Source: Bacteriovoracaceae bacterium
GTDB taxonomy: Bacteria > Bdellovibrionota > Bacteriovoracia > Bacteriovoracales > Bacteriovoracaceae
Length of the DNA: 64,000 bases
Assembly (NCBI GenBank): GCA_019752535.1
Contig: JAIEMA010000045.1
Location: 1 to 64,000 of the forward strand
Direction: 5' to 3'
The position numbers were made by a program, and so were the translations under genes. A model generated the notes under the pieces. It did not search any database and was not told the origin of the DNA. It saw only the letters and a program-made list of their open reading frames with translations. Shown here one piece after another: positions 51,876 through 61,285 of the stretch (position 1 is its first letter; every line of letters starts with the position of its first letter).

Positions 51876-52639
51876 AAATAGTAGAAACTCACTGCCATCT
51901 TGATTACTTAAAGGAGCGCCCCATAGAGGAGACGCTCCAAAAGTGTTTAGAGGCTGGAGTTGAAAAGATTGTTACGATTGGTGTCGATCCGGCCAATATT
52001 GATGCCGTGATGACTCTCGCTGAATCCCATCCTTATATTTGGTGCACACAAGGCATTCACCCTCATGATGTGAAAGATATGAACGATGAAGTTTTTAATC
52101 GCATCAAATCTAGAGCTCAACATCCTAAGGTTGTGGCGATTGGCGAAATTGGCCTCGATTATTTTTACAATCATTCAGTCAAAGAAGACCAAAAAAAATG
52201 GTTTAGAACGCAGCTTGAACTCGCAGTTGCTACAGATAAGCCAGTAGTCATTCACTCAAGAGACGCAGATGAGGATATGATCGAGTTTCTTTCTGAATTT
52301 GGGCCTCAGCTCAAAAAGAAAGGCGTAGTTCACAGTTTCTCCTCTGGACTCAAACTCGCTGAAACGGCACTCGCTCAAGGCTTCTTTTTGGGATTTAACG
52401 GTATGGTCACATTTCCTAAAGCTGAGAACGTAAGAGATGCTGTGAGGCTTTGTCCCCTAGAGCAGCTTATCTTAGAGACTGATAGCCCCTTCTTGACTCC
52501 GGTGCCTCATAGAGGCAAAGAGAACGCCCCTTTCTATCTTCCTTTTATCCTTAAGAAGGTAGCAGAAATAAAAAGCACCTCCGAAGAGGTGCTTATGAAT
52601 CAGGCTTGGCTAAATTCTCATCGATTATTTAGTATTTAG
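51872..52639 (+). CDS. TatD-family metal-dependent DNase
   Basis: 255 residues. Metal ligands: ETHCHLDYL, GEIGLDYFY, HSRDADED, VHSFSSG and ETDSPFL. TatD enzymes are 3'-5' DNases and D-aminoacyl-tRNA deacylase-like in some members. It overlaps the VKOR-DsbA stop by 4 bases (ATGA). Its last 20 codons contain the terminator of the opposing operon. Confidence 0.93.
   Translation: MKIVETHCHLDYLKERPIEETLQKCLEAGVEKIVTIGVDPANIDAVMTLAESHPYIWCTQGIHPHDVKDMNDEVFNRIKSRAQHPKVVAIGEIGLDYFYNHSVKEDQKKWFRTQLELAVATDKPVVIHSRDADEDMIEFLSEFGPQLKKKGVVHSFSSGLKLAETALAQGFFLGFNGMVTFPKAENVRDAVRLCPLEQLILETDSPFLTPVPHRGKENAPFYLPFILKKVAEIKSTSEEVLMNQAWLNSHRLFSI
52571..52594 (-). terminator. Intrinsic terminator inside the tatD 3' end
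   Basis: On the minus strand AAGCACCTC-TTCG-GAGGTGCTT (9-bp stem, C(UUCG)G tetraloop), followed by TTTATTT. It sits 46 bases past the end of the cytochrome operon but within the tatD coding region (plus-strand stem 52573-52581 with 52586-52594). Confidence 0.85.
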
Positions 52640-54286
52640 TTATTTCTCGCTCGGAACATTCTTTTCAATCCAATCAAGAAGTTTCATACGCTCTTGCTCT
52701 GACATATTTGATCCCTTAGGCATATGGCGGGTAAACACAACACCAAAGATTTGATCCTTTCTATCAGCGAGTTTACTTGGATCAGAGAAATCGATTGGGT
52801 ATTTATGCTGAGAAGTATGGCATTGTTGACATAAGAATAATTTATTCTCACCTTCAATGTCATTGTTGCCAGATTGATTGGCTTCAACAACTTTGACTTC
52901 TTCTGATTTTTTCCCCTTAGGGCAAGCCGCAAGCAAACTTGATTTTGAGGCACCCACAAACTGTTGGTAGTAATTGTTTAATACATCCTCATTGGCCTTA
53001 TTAGAATCTGCAGTCACATTTGTTTTAGTCTTTTTATTTTTTACATCGGCTTTAAATTGATCCCAATACTTATTCACCATTTTTTTACAATTGAGTGGAT
53101 CCATCGCAAGCGGTAAATAGGCTAGGCCTTGTGTCGAGACTGACTCATTCATATCGCTACAAATGTCATACCACATAGCCCCTAAAGCCAGTGAAGCCGC
53201 CGTGTCACTTGGTATGCCAGAGCAAGAGTTCACTTTATCAAAGCTCACAAATTTCATTTTCTCTGCACTCTCAAGCTTCGTTCTCACAACTGTATAATTA
53301 TTATCTCTTCTGTTTTCACTATTAGGAGTTTGCTCCATATAGACCACACTGTCGTCTTTCCAAAATGAAGGGTAATAAGCACTTCCCTTTTTTAATTTAG
53401 AAATGCGCTGGATCGAGTCTTCCTTCATGTCCACAACGTACACATTGAAGTTTTGATCTTGTGTGGGTTGCTCATACCATGTGACATCGTTACTTATTGT
53501 AGGATGAGAGTCGGCAGCAAAAACAATTTTATTTCCATCGTTAGAAAATTCGACTTTACCTGTAGCGAATCCAAGGTCTTTTTTGAGTTCACAATTAGAA
53601 ACGCCATTGGTTTGCTTCACATTGAAAATTTTTGTCGTCCCACTATTTACGTCAAAAGCTGCGAGCATTTTTCCATCTTTAGAAATCATCGGAAGCTTGA
53701 AGGGAGATGATCCCAAATTAGAGCACAATGGTTTTGCAGGATGGTTATTGGCATCAAAGACTGGTCCATTGGGGCCGGGCTTTGTCGAGAAATCCTTATA
53801 CATTAGAGAATTACCGCGAGTGTTCCCCGTCGTAAGTGTATCAGTAATAGCGCGATAAACTTTTTTATCATTACTGCCAGGAAGCAGTCCTACAGACTGA
53901 TACACACCCTCTAAAGTATTGGCGGTATCCTCAAACGCTGGCGCGCTTGAACCATTAACAGTATCACGATCGTAAAATGTTAAGCCAGTCATGGGAGTTA
54001 CCATGAATTGACCATCAGGTGTAGCCGTTCCATCGATTGATCCCGGAACTCTGCGATAGTTTCCCGTTTTCATGTCATAAAAAACGTTACCGTCTCTCGA
54101 AATGATCGAAACTTCTTCACGATTATCTTGAGGGCCTTGAGGTGGCATAGGCTTGAAAAAGTATTCTGGAACAAAATCTAGCTTGCCTCGAGTATTCGCA
54201 ACATCTGCACCCAACTCACACAAACTGTCAGGATCTTGAGCAAAGGAGAGGATAGGTAAAATGATGAGGATGATGAAAAGTCTCAT
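52640..54286 (-). CDS. Secreted c-type cytochrome with beta-propeller-like domain
   Basis: 548 residues with signal peptide (LFIILIILPILSFAQ). Repeated strand blocks (ISRDGNVFYDMKTGNYRR; MISKDGKMLAAFD) suggest a TolB/WD-like propeller at ~60-370. A heme c site CQQCHTSQH lies near residue 490. The ATGA overlap with the preceding gene shows one operon of three cytochrome-related genes. Probably electron transfer in the periplasm; partner unknown. Confidence 0.72.
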   Translation of the reverse strand: MRLFIILIILPILSFAQDPDSLCELGADVANTRGKLDFVPEYFFKPMPPQGPQDNREEVSIISRDGNVFYDMKTGNYRRVPGSIDGTATPDGQFMVTPMTGLTFYDRDTVNGSSAPAFEDTANTLEGVYQSVGLLPGSNDKKVYRAITDTLTTGNTRGNSLMYKDFSTKPGPNGPVFDANNHPAKPLCSNLGSSPFKLPMISKDGKMLAAFDVNSGTTKIFNVKQTNGVSNCELKKDLGFATGKVEFSNDGNKIVFAADSHPTISNDVTWYEQPTQDQNFNVYVVDMKEDSIQRISKLKKGSAYYPSFWKDDSVVYMEQTPNSENRRDNNYTVVRTKLESAEKMKFVSFDKVNSCSGIPSDTAASLALGAMWYDICSDMNESVSTQGLAYLPLAMDPLNCKKMVNKYWDQFKADVKNKKTKTNVTADSNKANEDVLNNYYQQFVGASKSSLLAACPKGKKSEEVKVVEANQSGNNDIEGENKLFLCQQCHTSQHKYPIDFSDPSKLADRKDQIFGVVFTRHMPKGSNMSEQERMKLLDWIEKNVPSEK

Positions 54287-55011
54287 TTTTTCTCCATGAA
54301 GCTATTTATAACTTCTGCATACTGTTCTGCTCCCATCACACCAGGAACGATAACATCAACCATTTTTCCATCCTTATACATCATAAGATTTGGAAAATGG
54401 ATAAGAGCATTTCTGAAGCGTAAATCCATACTTGTATTTGGGATGATTGTTATGTCTTTGAGTCCTGCTTTAGAGAGAGCTTCTTTAGCAGTTTTGATAT
54501 CAGCGTTTGGATCAGTGAGAATGCTGAGTGAAAGTTTGTTTTTCTCAGCCGCTTTTTGAATCGCCTTCATCCCATCAAGAGAGAAGCCCATGCCAGGTGA
54601 CCAAGTATACACAAGTCCAGATTTGTTTTTCTCAATCGTCTGGGCCAATGAGGCGTCTGTGAATCCAGACTTTAGTGGATTTGAAAAAACAACATGCGCC
54701 ATCTCTGGCTGACAGTTTTTGAGAGGATACTTAAGGACGACTCTATCAAAAGCCGTTTCTTTGACTAAAATTTCAAATCCCTCTTCTTTATCTAGAATCC
54801 ACCAACGACCCACTCGTGAGGTTGGTGCCATATACATAAAAGAATTTTTAGGATTGAGCTTCGCTCGCCATTTCCCCTCAATCTCGTCCTTGTCGATTTG
54901 ATTTTGAATTTTTTTCCAACACTTATAACTTTTTGAGGGATCTTGATACTGGGGTAATCCATAATCGGCATAAGCAGAAACACTTAAGAACAGAAGGAGA
55001 AGGTACTTCAT
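54283..55011 (-). CDS. Secreted thioredoxin-fold-like protein lacking CxxC
   Basis: 242 residues from the ATG at 55011 (AAGGAG upstream), overlapping the stop of the preceding gene. Signal peptide YLLLLFLSVSAYA. The C-terminal ~110 residues have a thioredoxin-like order: LVYTWSPGMGFS at the position of WCxxC but without cysteines, then HFPNLMMYKDGKMV. It may be an assembly or structural subunit rather than a redox enzyme. Encoded between two c-type cytochrome genes. Confidence 0.6.
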   Translation of the reverse strand: MKYLLLLFLSVSAYADYGLPQYQDPSKSYKCWKKIQNQIDKDEIEGKWRAKLNPKNSFMYMAPTSRVGRWWILDKEEGFEILVKETAFDRVVLKYPLKNCQPEMAHVVFSNPLKSGFTDASLAQTIEKNKSGLVYTWSPGMGFSLDGMKAIQKAAEKNKLSLSILTDPNADIKTAKEALSKAGLKDITIIPNTSMDLRFRNALIHFPNLMMYKDGKMVDVIVPGVMGAEQYAEVINSFMEKK

Positions 55012-56084
55012 GGTGTCTCCTTCACAGAGTCGAGCCACATATTGATGGATGAAATATCCTCTGATTCTAAGGTGCTCAAATAAACTGGCATGGCTCCCAA
55101 GTATCCCTTGGGACGATTAATTCTCTCTTTCATCACTTGGCGATATTCTCTGTATTTTCCCTCTGGCGAATTGAACAGAGCTTCCATTTTGTTTAAGTCA
55201 TTGAATGGGAATACAGGTGCGCCTGAAGCCGTTTGACCACCACCAATATCTTGATGGCACTGTAAGCATTTCACCTCTAAGATACCTTTAACCTTCTCAC
55301 GATTTTTTAACTGCATAGCTGCAGTCACATTTTTTTGAAGCTTCTCTCCTTCTTGAGCGATCTCCAAACTTTTTGTGCAAATCTTATTCGTAGAGGCCAC
55401 TATTTCGGCCTGGCTGCCTTGAATTTTTTCACGATTTCTCTCTTGGAGAAATTGACAATAATCTTTTCCTGTCGTGTTCTCAGCTTGAATCTTTTCAACT
55501 TCACTATCTAAAATATAATCAGGTGAAAAAATATCTGCAAAAGCATAGTCTGAGGGATCCACAGATGTCGAAAAACTTGAAACAGGGATTCCAAGTGGCT
55601 CAAGCATCAACCTTAATTGCCCAACACCATCCGGATTCTCTCCGATATCCTCTCTAAATTCGCCAGGAACAGTGCCCACAACGTTGAGGCCTACGGCCGC
55701 AATATTTTTTTTCCACTCTTCTTCAAGTTTGACCTTAGCCTGATCTTTTCCATAATCATTCGTCAACTCTTTGAGCCAGAACGCTTTTTGTCTGCCTTCC
55801 TTCCTTCTTCTGTGGGCCATCTGTCTTTTGTAGGTATCGTCTTTAACAGCTTTTTGAAGAGCTTCGAATTTCTCTGCTTCTGTTTTTCCATAAATCTTCA
55901 GACCAGGAATTCGTGCTTTAAAATAATTTTCAGCATTTTTCTCTAGCCATGGAGACATAAAGCCTTTCATTTCACAGCCTGAGGCTAATCCGGCTAAAAG
56001 ATATTTGGCATTTTCATAAAGTGGTTTCTCTTTAATTCTCTTGGCGTGAGAGCAACGCATGAGAGAATTCGCTCTATCAAACAT
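55008..56084 (-). CDS. C-terminal part of frameshifted c-type cytochrome
   Basis: 358 residues from the first ATG, but the frame is open without stops back to the A8 run at 56243-56250, where it continues the upstream cytochrome in the -1 frame. A heme site KCLQCHQDIGG lies near residue 280, so the joined protein (~604 residues) has two hemes. It reads smoothly across the junction (RIEKK then SPENARFNAL). No signal peptide at the ATG and no other start codon in the extended part, so this piece alone could not be exported. Confidence 0.7.
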   Translation of the reverse strand: MFDRANSLMRCSHAKRIKEKPLYENAKYLLAGLASGCEMKGFMSPWLEKNAENYFKARIPGLKIYGKTEAEKFEALQKAVKDDTYKRQMAHRRRKEGRQKAFWLKELTNDYGKDQAKVKLEEEWKKNIAAVGLNVVGTVPGEFREDIGENPDGVGQLRLMLEPLGIPVSSFSTSVDPSDYAFADIFSPDYILDSEVEKIQAENTTGKDYCQFLQERNREKIQGSQAEIVASTNKICTKSLEIAQEGEKLQKNVTAAMQLKNREKVKGILEVKCLQCHQDIGGGQTASGAPVFPFNDLNKMEALFNSPEGKYREYRQVMKERINRPKGYLGAMPVYLSTLESEDISSINMWLDSVKETP

Positions 56085-56212
56085 TTGAACAGAAATACCA
56101 CCCTGGCCATCACGCTGATTGGTAATATTTCCTTCTGAATCTTGAAATGGGACTTGAATGACGTTATCAACTTTAAAAGTTTCTCTAACTTTTGCAGCTG
56201 TGAGGAGAGGTT

Positions 56213-56821
56213 TTAAAGCATTAAAGCGGGCATTCTCAGGACTTTTTTTTCGATTCTATCCAAGTAGCCAAGATACCAATTGGCCTCTTCTGAACCACGG
56301 ATCAATTTGTCTTTATTAAATGGAACAGCTCCAGACCAATAGTTATAAGTATCCCAATTAGGCTTTGGTGGCTTTCCGTGACAAGTCTGGCAAGCGCGAG
56401 GATTTTCATCTCCATGCATTTTGCCATTCTCTTCTTTGTAGGCCACTTCCTTGTATTCGAATTCACCCTTCTCTGGATTCCAAATTGAAATTTCAATATT
56501 GTTGAAACCTCTAGCATTAGGGTCAGTTCCAAATGTGACTCTCACACTTCCATCCGTTGATGCCATGATTACGCGAGGATTTTCACGATTACCCGCTTGA
56601 AAGCTTCGAGAATCGGCCATCATCACAAAGTTTGAGCGCATTTCATTAGGAAGTGCAGAAACGAAGTCCTCAACGCTGTTAAAATTTTCTGCTTTTCCAA
56701 TCAACTCTCGAACAGATTTATTCGAAGGACTTAATTGGTCTGCAGATGGACAGTTGGCGGCTATGGCCCTAGTGCTCATATAGGCTAAAAGCATACCAAG
56801 TACGATAAATGTAAGTTTCAT
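56213..56821 (-). CDS. N-terminal part of frameshifted c-type cytochrome
   Basis: 202 residues from the ATG at 56821 (GGAG 8 bases upstream). Signal peptide FIVLGMLLAYMSTRAIA, heme site CQTCHGKPP near residue 140. The frame stops 13 codons after GAAAAAAAAG. A -1 slip on A-AAA-AAA would join it to the following frame. Explanations are programmed slippage, a recent mutation or a sequencing error in the homopolymer. Confidence 0.75.
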   Translation of the reverse strand: MKLTFIVLGMLLAYMSTRAIAANCPSADQLSPSNKSVRELIGKAENFNSVEDFVSALPNEMRSNFVMMADSRSFQAGNRENPRVIMASTDGSVRVTFGTDPNARGFNNIEISIWNPEKGEFEYKEVAYKEENGKMHGDENPRACQTCHGKPPKPNWDTYNYWSGAVPFNKDKLIRGSEEANWYLGYLDRIEKKVLRMPALML

Positions 56822-57045
56822 GGCAAATCTCCCCACCTAAATCATAACCTTTTGAAGAGCTTTTTTAGGGTCTTGGAACAATCTGCCTAGTAGCCGCGCG
56901 CTTTACTCAGTTTTTTTGAACATGCTCACAGCGTTAAGAGCTAGAAATTCTACCCAAGCGCCATCAATTATGGCATTTTCCATGGATAAATTTTCAATCT
57001 CAAATCTACACTTTCACCCTCTAGGGTTGCTTCAAGGAGACCGCC

Positions 57046-58068
57046 ATGAAATCTATAAAAATTGGTATCAACGGAATGGGCCGCATTGGCAGAACAATTT
57101 TACGTGAACTCGTTAAACGCCAACACGCGGGACTTGATTTAGACATCGAAGTTGTCGCAGTCAACAACCCAGGCGATAAAGCCCCTTACGTCCACCTGCT
57201 TAAATACGATTCTCTTCATGGCAAACTTCCGGTGGAAGCCACTTTGAATGGTGAAGATCTTATGGTCGGTGGAAAGAAAATTGCCTTCTACGGGATCAAG
57301 AGCCCTGCCGAAATCCCTTGGGATTCACATGGCGTTCAAGTTGTTATTGATGCCACTGGTATTTTTAAAGATAAGCCAGGTCTCTCTCAACATCTTCGCG
57401 GCTCAGTTAAAAAAGCTATCATGTGCGCCCCAGGGAAAGATCTTGATGGCACATTTGTAATGGGAATCAATCACGATAAATACCAGAGCGCCAATCACCA
57501 CATCATCTCAAACGCAAGCTGTACAACAAACTGCTTGGCCCCGATCGTAAAAGTTTTAAATGATGCATTTGGAATTGAGAATGGATTCATGACGACTATC
57601 CATGCTTACACATCTGATCAAAATATTCTTGATAATTCACACTCAGACATGCGCCGAGCTCGTGCTGCTGCTGTCAGCATGATTCCCACTTCAACAGGAG
57701 CTGCAAAAGCTCTTGGAGAAGTTATTCCTGAAATGACTGGCAAGCTTGATGGCTACGCTGTACGCGTTCCTACTCCAGATGTTTCAATGGTTGATTTAAC
57801 AGTCAATCTTACAAAAGCTGCTGACAAAAAAGCTATCAATGCAGCAATGAAAGAAGCAAGCCAGGGCTACCTTAAGGGCGTGCTTGGTTACACAGAAGAA
57901 GAACTTGTTTCAGTAGATTTCATGGGGCGTCCAGAATCTTCATTCTTTGATGCCAAACTCACAAACGTGATTGGAAAAACGGCGAAAGTCGTGAGCTGGT
58001 ATGACAATGAAGTCGGCTTCTCAAATCGCGTGATCGATCTTGCTAAATTTGTTGGCGGTAAACTTTAA
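57046..58068 (+). CDS. gapA: Glyceraldehyde-3-phosphate dehydrogenase
   Basis: 340 residues. NAD site GINGMGRIGRT, catalytic Cys in SNASCTTNCLAP, and SWYDNEVGFSNRV at the C-terminus. AAGGAG 7 bases before the ATG. First gene of a glycolytic operon with pgk and tpiA; type I NAD-dependent enzyme. Confidence 0.96.
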   Translation: MKSIKIGINGMGRIGRTILRELVKRQHAGLDLDIEVVAVNNPGDKAPYVHLLKYDSLHGKLPVEATLNGEDLMVGGKKIAFYGIKSPAEIPWDSHGVQVVIDATGIFKDKPGLSQHLRGSVKKAIMCAPGKDLDGTFVMGINHDKYQSANHHIISNASCTTNCLAPIVKVLNDAFGIENGFMTTIHAYTSDQNILDNSHSDMRRARAAAVSMIPTSTGAAKALGEVIPEMTGKLDGYAVRVPTPDVSMVDLTVNLTKAADKKAINAAMKEASQGYLKGVLGYTEEELVSVDFMGRPESSFFDAKLTNVIGKTAKVVSWYDNEVGFSNRVIDLAKFVGGKL

Positions 58069-58077
58069 GGATATTTT

Positions 58078-59256
58078 ATGCAAGTTAAATCAATTCAAGA
58101 TGCAGACCTTAAGGGCAAACGTGTATTAGCACGCTTTGATTTCAATGTGCCTCTGACAAAAACAGAGCCTAGAGAAATCACTGATGCCAGTCGAATCGAT
58201 TTGGCTTTGCCTACTATTCAGTTGATGCTCGAAAAAGGTGCCTCAAAAATTATTTTGATGAGTCATCTTGGTCGACCAGATGGGCAACCCAATCCTAAAT
58301 ACACTCTTGAGCCTGTAGCGACCTATCTTGCAGATAAATTAGGTGTCGACGTCATTCTTACTCAGTCTCCTGTAGACTCAGGAGTAAAAGAGTTTTTGCA
58401 ATTACCAGAGACAAAAATTGTTCTTTTAGAAAATTTACGTTTCTCCCCTCTTGAAGAAAAAAATGATTCTGAATTTGCTGAAAAACTGGCCTCCTATGGT
58501 GACGTTTATGTGAACGATGCCTTCGGCGCAGCTCACAGAAAGCATGCCTCAGTTCATGCCATTAATTCCTTTTTCAAAGGTAGAGCTTACGCGGGTCTTC
58601 TACTCTCAAAAGAGATTGAGGCTCTCTCTCATCTTATGGATCGCCCAGCTAAGCCATTTGTGGCCGTACTCGGTGGGGCAAAAGTCGCTGACAAAATCAA
58701 GACCATCGAAAAACTCCTTGTTCTTGTAGATAAGATTTTGATCGGTGGTGCCATGGCCTATCCTTTCTTGAAAGCAAAAGGTCTTGCTGTAGGAAAATCG
58801 CTTTGCGGTGATGAGGATGTAGTTCTCGCTAAACAACTTCTGACTCAAGATAAGGGTGGAAAGATTCAACTCCCAGTAGATCACATTGTGGCCCAAAGCC
58901 TCGATGGTGAACCCGTAGCGAGTGAGAAGATTGATCCCGACTTTATGGGATTAGACATCGGACCTGCCACAATTGATAAGTACGCACTCCATTTAAAATC
59001 TGCCAAAACAATCTTCTGGAATGGCCCGATGGGATTATTCGAAAATCCAAAATTTGCGACTGGAACGATGGAGATGGCCAATTATATAGCCCACTCTGAA
59101 GCTTTCACGGTTGTAGGTGGTGGCGATTCTGTGGCTGCAGCTCACCAAAGTGGATTTGCTGACCTCTTCACTCACGTCTCCACTGGTGGTGGGGCTTCAC
59201 TTGAGTATATTGAAAAGGGTGAGCTTCCTGGTGTGCAAGCTTTGAGAGGACTTTAA
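58078..59256 (+). CDS. pgk: Phosphoglycerate kinase
   Basis: 392 residues. RVLARFDFNVPL, MSHLGRPDG, VYVNDAFGAAHRKHAS and the nucleotide loop NGPMGLFE ... VVGGGDSVAA. Makes ATP from 1,3-bisphosphoglycerate. It follows gapA by 9 bases and precedes tpiA by 1 base. Confidence 0.96.
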   Translation: MQVKSIQDADLKGKRVLARFDFNVPLTKTEPREITDASRIDLALPTIQLMLEKGASKIILMSHLGRPDGQPNPKYTLEPVATYLADKLGVDVILTQSPVDSGVKEFLQLPETKIVLLENLRFSPLEEKNDSEFAEKLASYGDVYVNDAFGAAHRKHASVHAINSFFKGRAYAGLLLSKEIEALSHLMDRPAKPFVAVLGGAKVADKIKTIEKLLVLVDKILIGGAMAYPFLKAKGLAVGKSLCGDEDVVLAKQLLTQDKGGKIQLPVDHIVAQSLDGEPVASEKIDPDFMGLDIGPATIDKYALHLKSAKTIFWNGPMGLFENPKFATGTMEMANYIAHSEAFTVVGGGDSVAAAHQSGFADLFTHVSTGGGASLEYIEKGELPGVQALRGL

Positions 59257-59257
59257 A

Positions 59258-59983
59258 ATGAAATTGATTGTCGGCAACTGGAAGATGAATCAGACACTTT
59301 CTCAAGTGAAAGCGTTTTTTGAAGCCACTGCTCATGCTTCCTACAAGCAGACCGCGTGGATCGCTCCTCAAGCCTTACACATTTCGACCAGTCTCTCTCT
59401 CGCAGGTGCAAAAATTAAAATCGGTGCTCAAAACTGTAGCGAACATGACAGTGGCGCTTTTACTGGTGAGAACTCTCCGGCCTCTTTAAAGGACGCCGGT
59501 GCTTCTTTCGTGCTCGTCGGACATTCTGAGAGAAGACAAATTTTTGGTGAACAAAATAAAACTCTCTCCCTTAAAGCGGCCAAAGCACTCTCACACAAAC
59601 TTGCCGTTATTTTTTGTATTGGTGAAACACTGGCTGAACGTGAATCAAACCAAACTCTCGCTGTGGTAAAAAAACAACTAAGAGAGGGCTTAGAAGGAAT
59701 TTCATCTTGGGATGAGGGCTTACTCATCGTGGCGTATGAACCTGTTTGGGCCATCGGAACGGGCAAAGTGGCCACTCCGGCCCAGGCTCAGGAAGTCCAT
59801 GCTGCACTTAGAGCAGAACTGAAAGAAATGTATGGCGAAAGCGGGGCCAAGGTCCGCCTTTTATATGGTGGAAGTGTAAAACCAGATAATGTTGTGGAGC
59901 TCATGAGTCAGAGAGATATTGATGGCGCGCTGGTTGGCGGGGCCTCTTTGAAAGCAAATGACTTCTTGGCGCTGTGTCAATAG
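59258..59983 (+). CDS. tpiA: Triosephosphate isomerase
   Basis: 241 residues. VGNWKMNQT (Lys), GHSERRQIFGE (His), AYEPVWAIGTG (catalytic Glu) and LYGGSVKPDN. Complete TIM barrel. One base after pgk. Confidence 0.96.
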   Translation: MKLIVGNWKMNQTLSQVKAFFEATAHASYKQTAWIAPQALHISTSLSLAGAKIKIGAQNCSEHDSGAFTGENSPASLKDAGASFVLVGHSERRQIFGEQNKTLSLKAAKALSHKLAVIFCIGETLAERESNQTLAVVKKQLREGLEGISSWDEGLLIVAYEPVWAIGTGKVATPAQAQEVHAALRAELKEMYGESGAKVRLLYGGSVKPDNVVELMSQRDIDGALVGGASLKANDFLALCQ

Positions 59984-60032
59984 TGGCTTTTTGCAAGCTT
60001 AATATGTTACAACTACTCCCCTAGGAGAATTT

Positions 60033-60476
60033 ATGATCACGACCCTTATTGTTTTACACGTTATTATTTGCATCCTTTTGGTTGTTACCGTTTTGCTTCA
60101 GTTCGGCAAAGGTGCAGAAGTTGGTGCAGTAATGGGTGGCGGTTCCTCTCAAGCTGTTTTCTCTAGCTCAAGCAAAGGAAACTTTTTTACAAAACTCACA
60201 ACTGCATTGGCGATTGGTTTCATGCTGAACTCAATTGCTCTTACAACTCTTAAGAGTCGCGAAGCGAAGAAATCACTCTTTGATGATGAGCAAGAACTTG
60301 CTGCTCCTCTCAATAGCGACACAACTGCTGCTCCAGCTGAAGCGAATGCTGCAGCTCCTACTGCTCCAACTGCACCAGCAACAACAGAAACGCAAGCTGC
60401 TGCTGTTCCAGCTCAGCAAACTCAACAGCCTTCTGCTCCTAATAAAGACCAGCCTCAAAAAGCTGAGCAACAATAA
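60033..60476 (+). CDS. secG: Preprotein translocase subunit SecG
   Basis: 147 residues. Two helices: LIVLHVIICILLVVTVLLQ and FFTKLTTALAIGFMLNSIALT, joined by GKGAEVGAVMGGGSSQAVFSS (in part), which is the family signature. An extra ~60-residue Ala/Pro/Gln/Thr-rich tail follows, longer than in E. coli. Good AGGAGA ribosome site. Confidence 0.93.
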   Translation: MITTLIVLHVIICILLVVTVLLQFGKGAEVGAVMGGGSSQAVFSSSSKGNFFTKLTTALAIGFMLNSIALTTLKSREAKKSLFDDEQELAAPLNSDTTAAPAEANAAAPTAPTAPATTETQAAAVPAQQTQQPSAPNKDQPQKAEQQ

Positions 60477-60500
60477 ATCATTCACATAGAATTTAATGAA

Positions 60501-60528
60501 AGCCACGGTTCATCCGTGGCTTTTTTTT
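60501..60528 (+). terminator. Intrinsic terminator of the glycolysis-secG operon
   Basis: AGCCACGG (60501-60508) and CCGTGGCT (60514-60521) form a perfect 8-bp stem around TTCAT, followed by eight Ts (60521-60528). Confidence 0.95.
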
Positions 60529-60535
60529 ACCCTTA

Positions 60536-61285
60536 ATGAACCAAACTATTATCGTCCCTCTCATCTCATTTTTTGCAGGCTTCATCGATGCTATCGCTGG
60601 CGGTGGCGGTCTCATTACTATTCCAATGTGGGTGATACTTTTAGGACCTGGAGCTCATGTCGTCGGAACAAACAAGATTGGTGCTTTTGCCTCAAGCAGT
60701 ATGGCCCTGTTTGTGTATCAAAGAAGACACAAGCTTCCTTGGCAAGAAGGAATTTGGTTTTTAGTAGCGATAGGTATTGGCTCATTTCTCGGATCTCAGC
60801 TGACTAAGTTTTTATCAGCAAAATACTTTTCACTGTGCCTCCTACTTCTCTGTCCGCTCATTTTGTTGCTGGTCTGGAAAAAAGAAAGTCTTTTTTCACA
60901 AAGACCAAATGAAAAAGTATCTAAGTCTCAATTTGTTTTCACTGGGCTTGCTGTAGGAATTTATGACGGATTTTTTGGCCCAGGAGGAGGAACATTCATG
61001 CTTCTCTCTCTTCTATGGTTTACACAACTCCCTCTCATGAGTGCCCTCGCACTCTCGAAATTGGCGAATGCCATTTCATCGGGGATATCTCTCTCTGGTT
61101 TTGCCATTCAAGGTGTCGTGAATTGGAGATGGGGTTTTATAAGTGGCTTCTCAATTCTGATTGGTGCTTTCTTGGGCGCTCGTCTTGCATCAAAAGATAC
61201 AGTCAAAGTCGTTAAGCCCGCGCTTACGCTCGTCGTGATTTTGTTAATGGTAAAAATTATTTTAGACTTTTTTAATTTGATTTAA
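60536..61285 (+). CDS. TauE/SafE-family permease
   Basis: 249 residues with seven to eight helices. The two family repeats are visible: FFAGFIDAIAGGGGLITIP near the start and AVGIYDGFFGPGGGTFML in the middle. Members carry sulfite, sulfoacetate or other organosulfur anions, often as uptake or export partners. Starts 8 bases after the terminator, without clear ribosome site. The end overlaps the convergent gene by 14 bases. Confidence 0.9.
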   Translation: MNQTIIVPLISFFAGFIDAIAGGGGLITIPMWVILLGPGAHVVGTNKIGAFASSSMALFVYQRRHKLPWQEGIWFLVAIGIGSFLGSQLTKFLSAKYFSLCLLLLCPLILLLVWKKESLFSQRPNEKVSKSQFVFTGLAVGIYDGFFGPGGGTFMLLSLLWFTQLPLMSALALSKLANAISSGISLSGFAIQGVVNWRWGFISGFSILIGAFLGARLASKDTVKVVKPALTLVVILLMVKIILDFFNLI

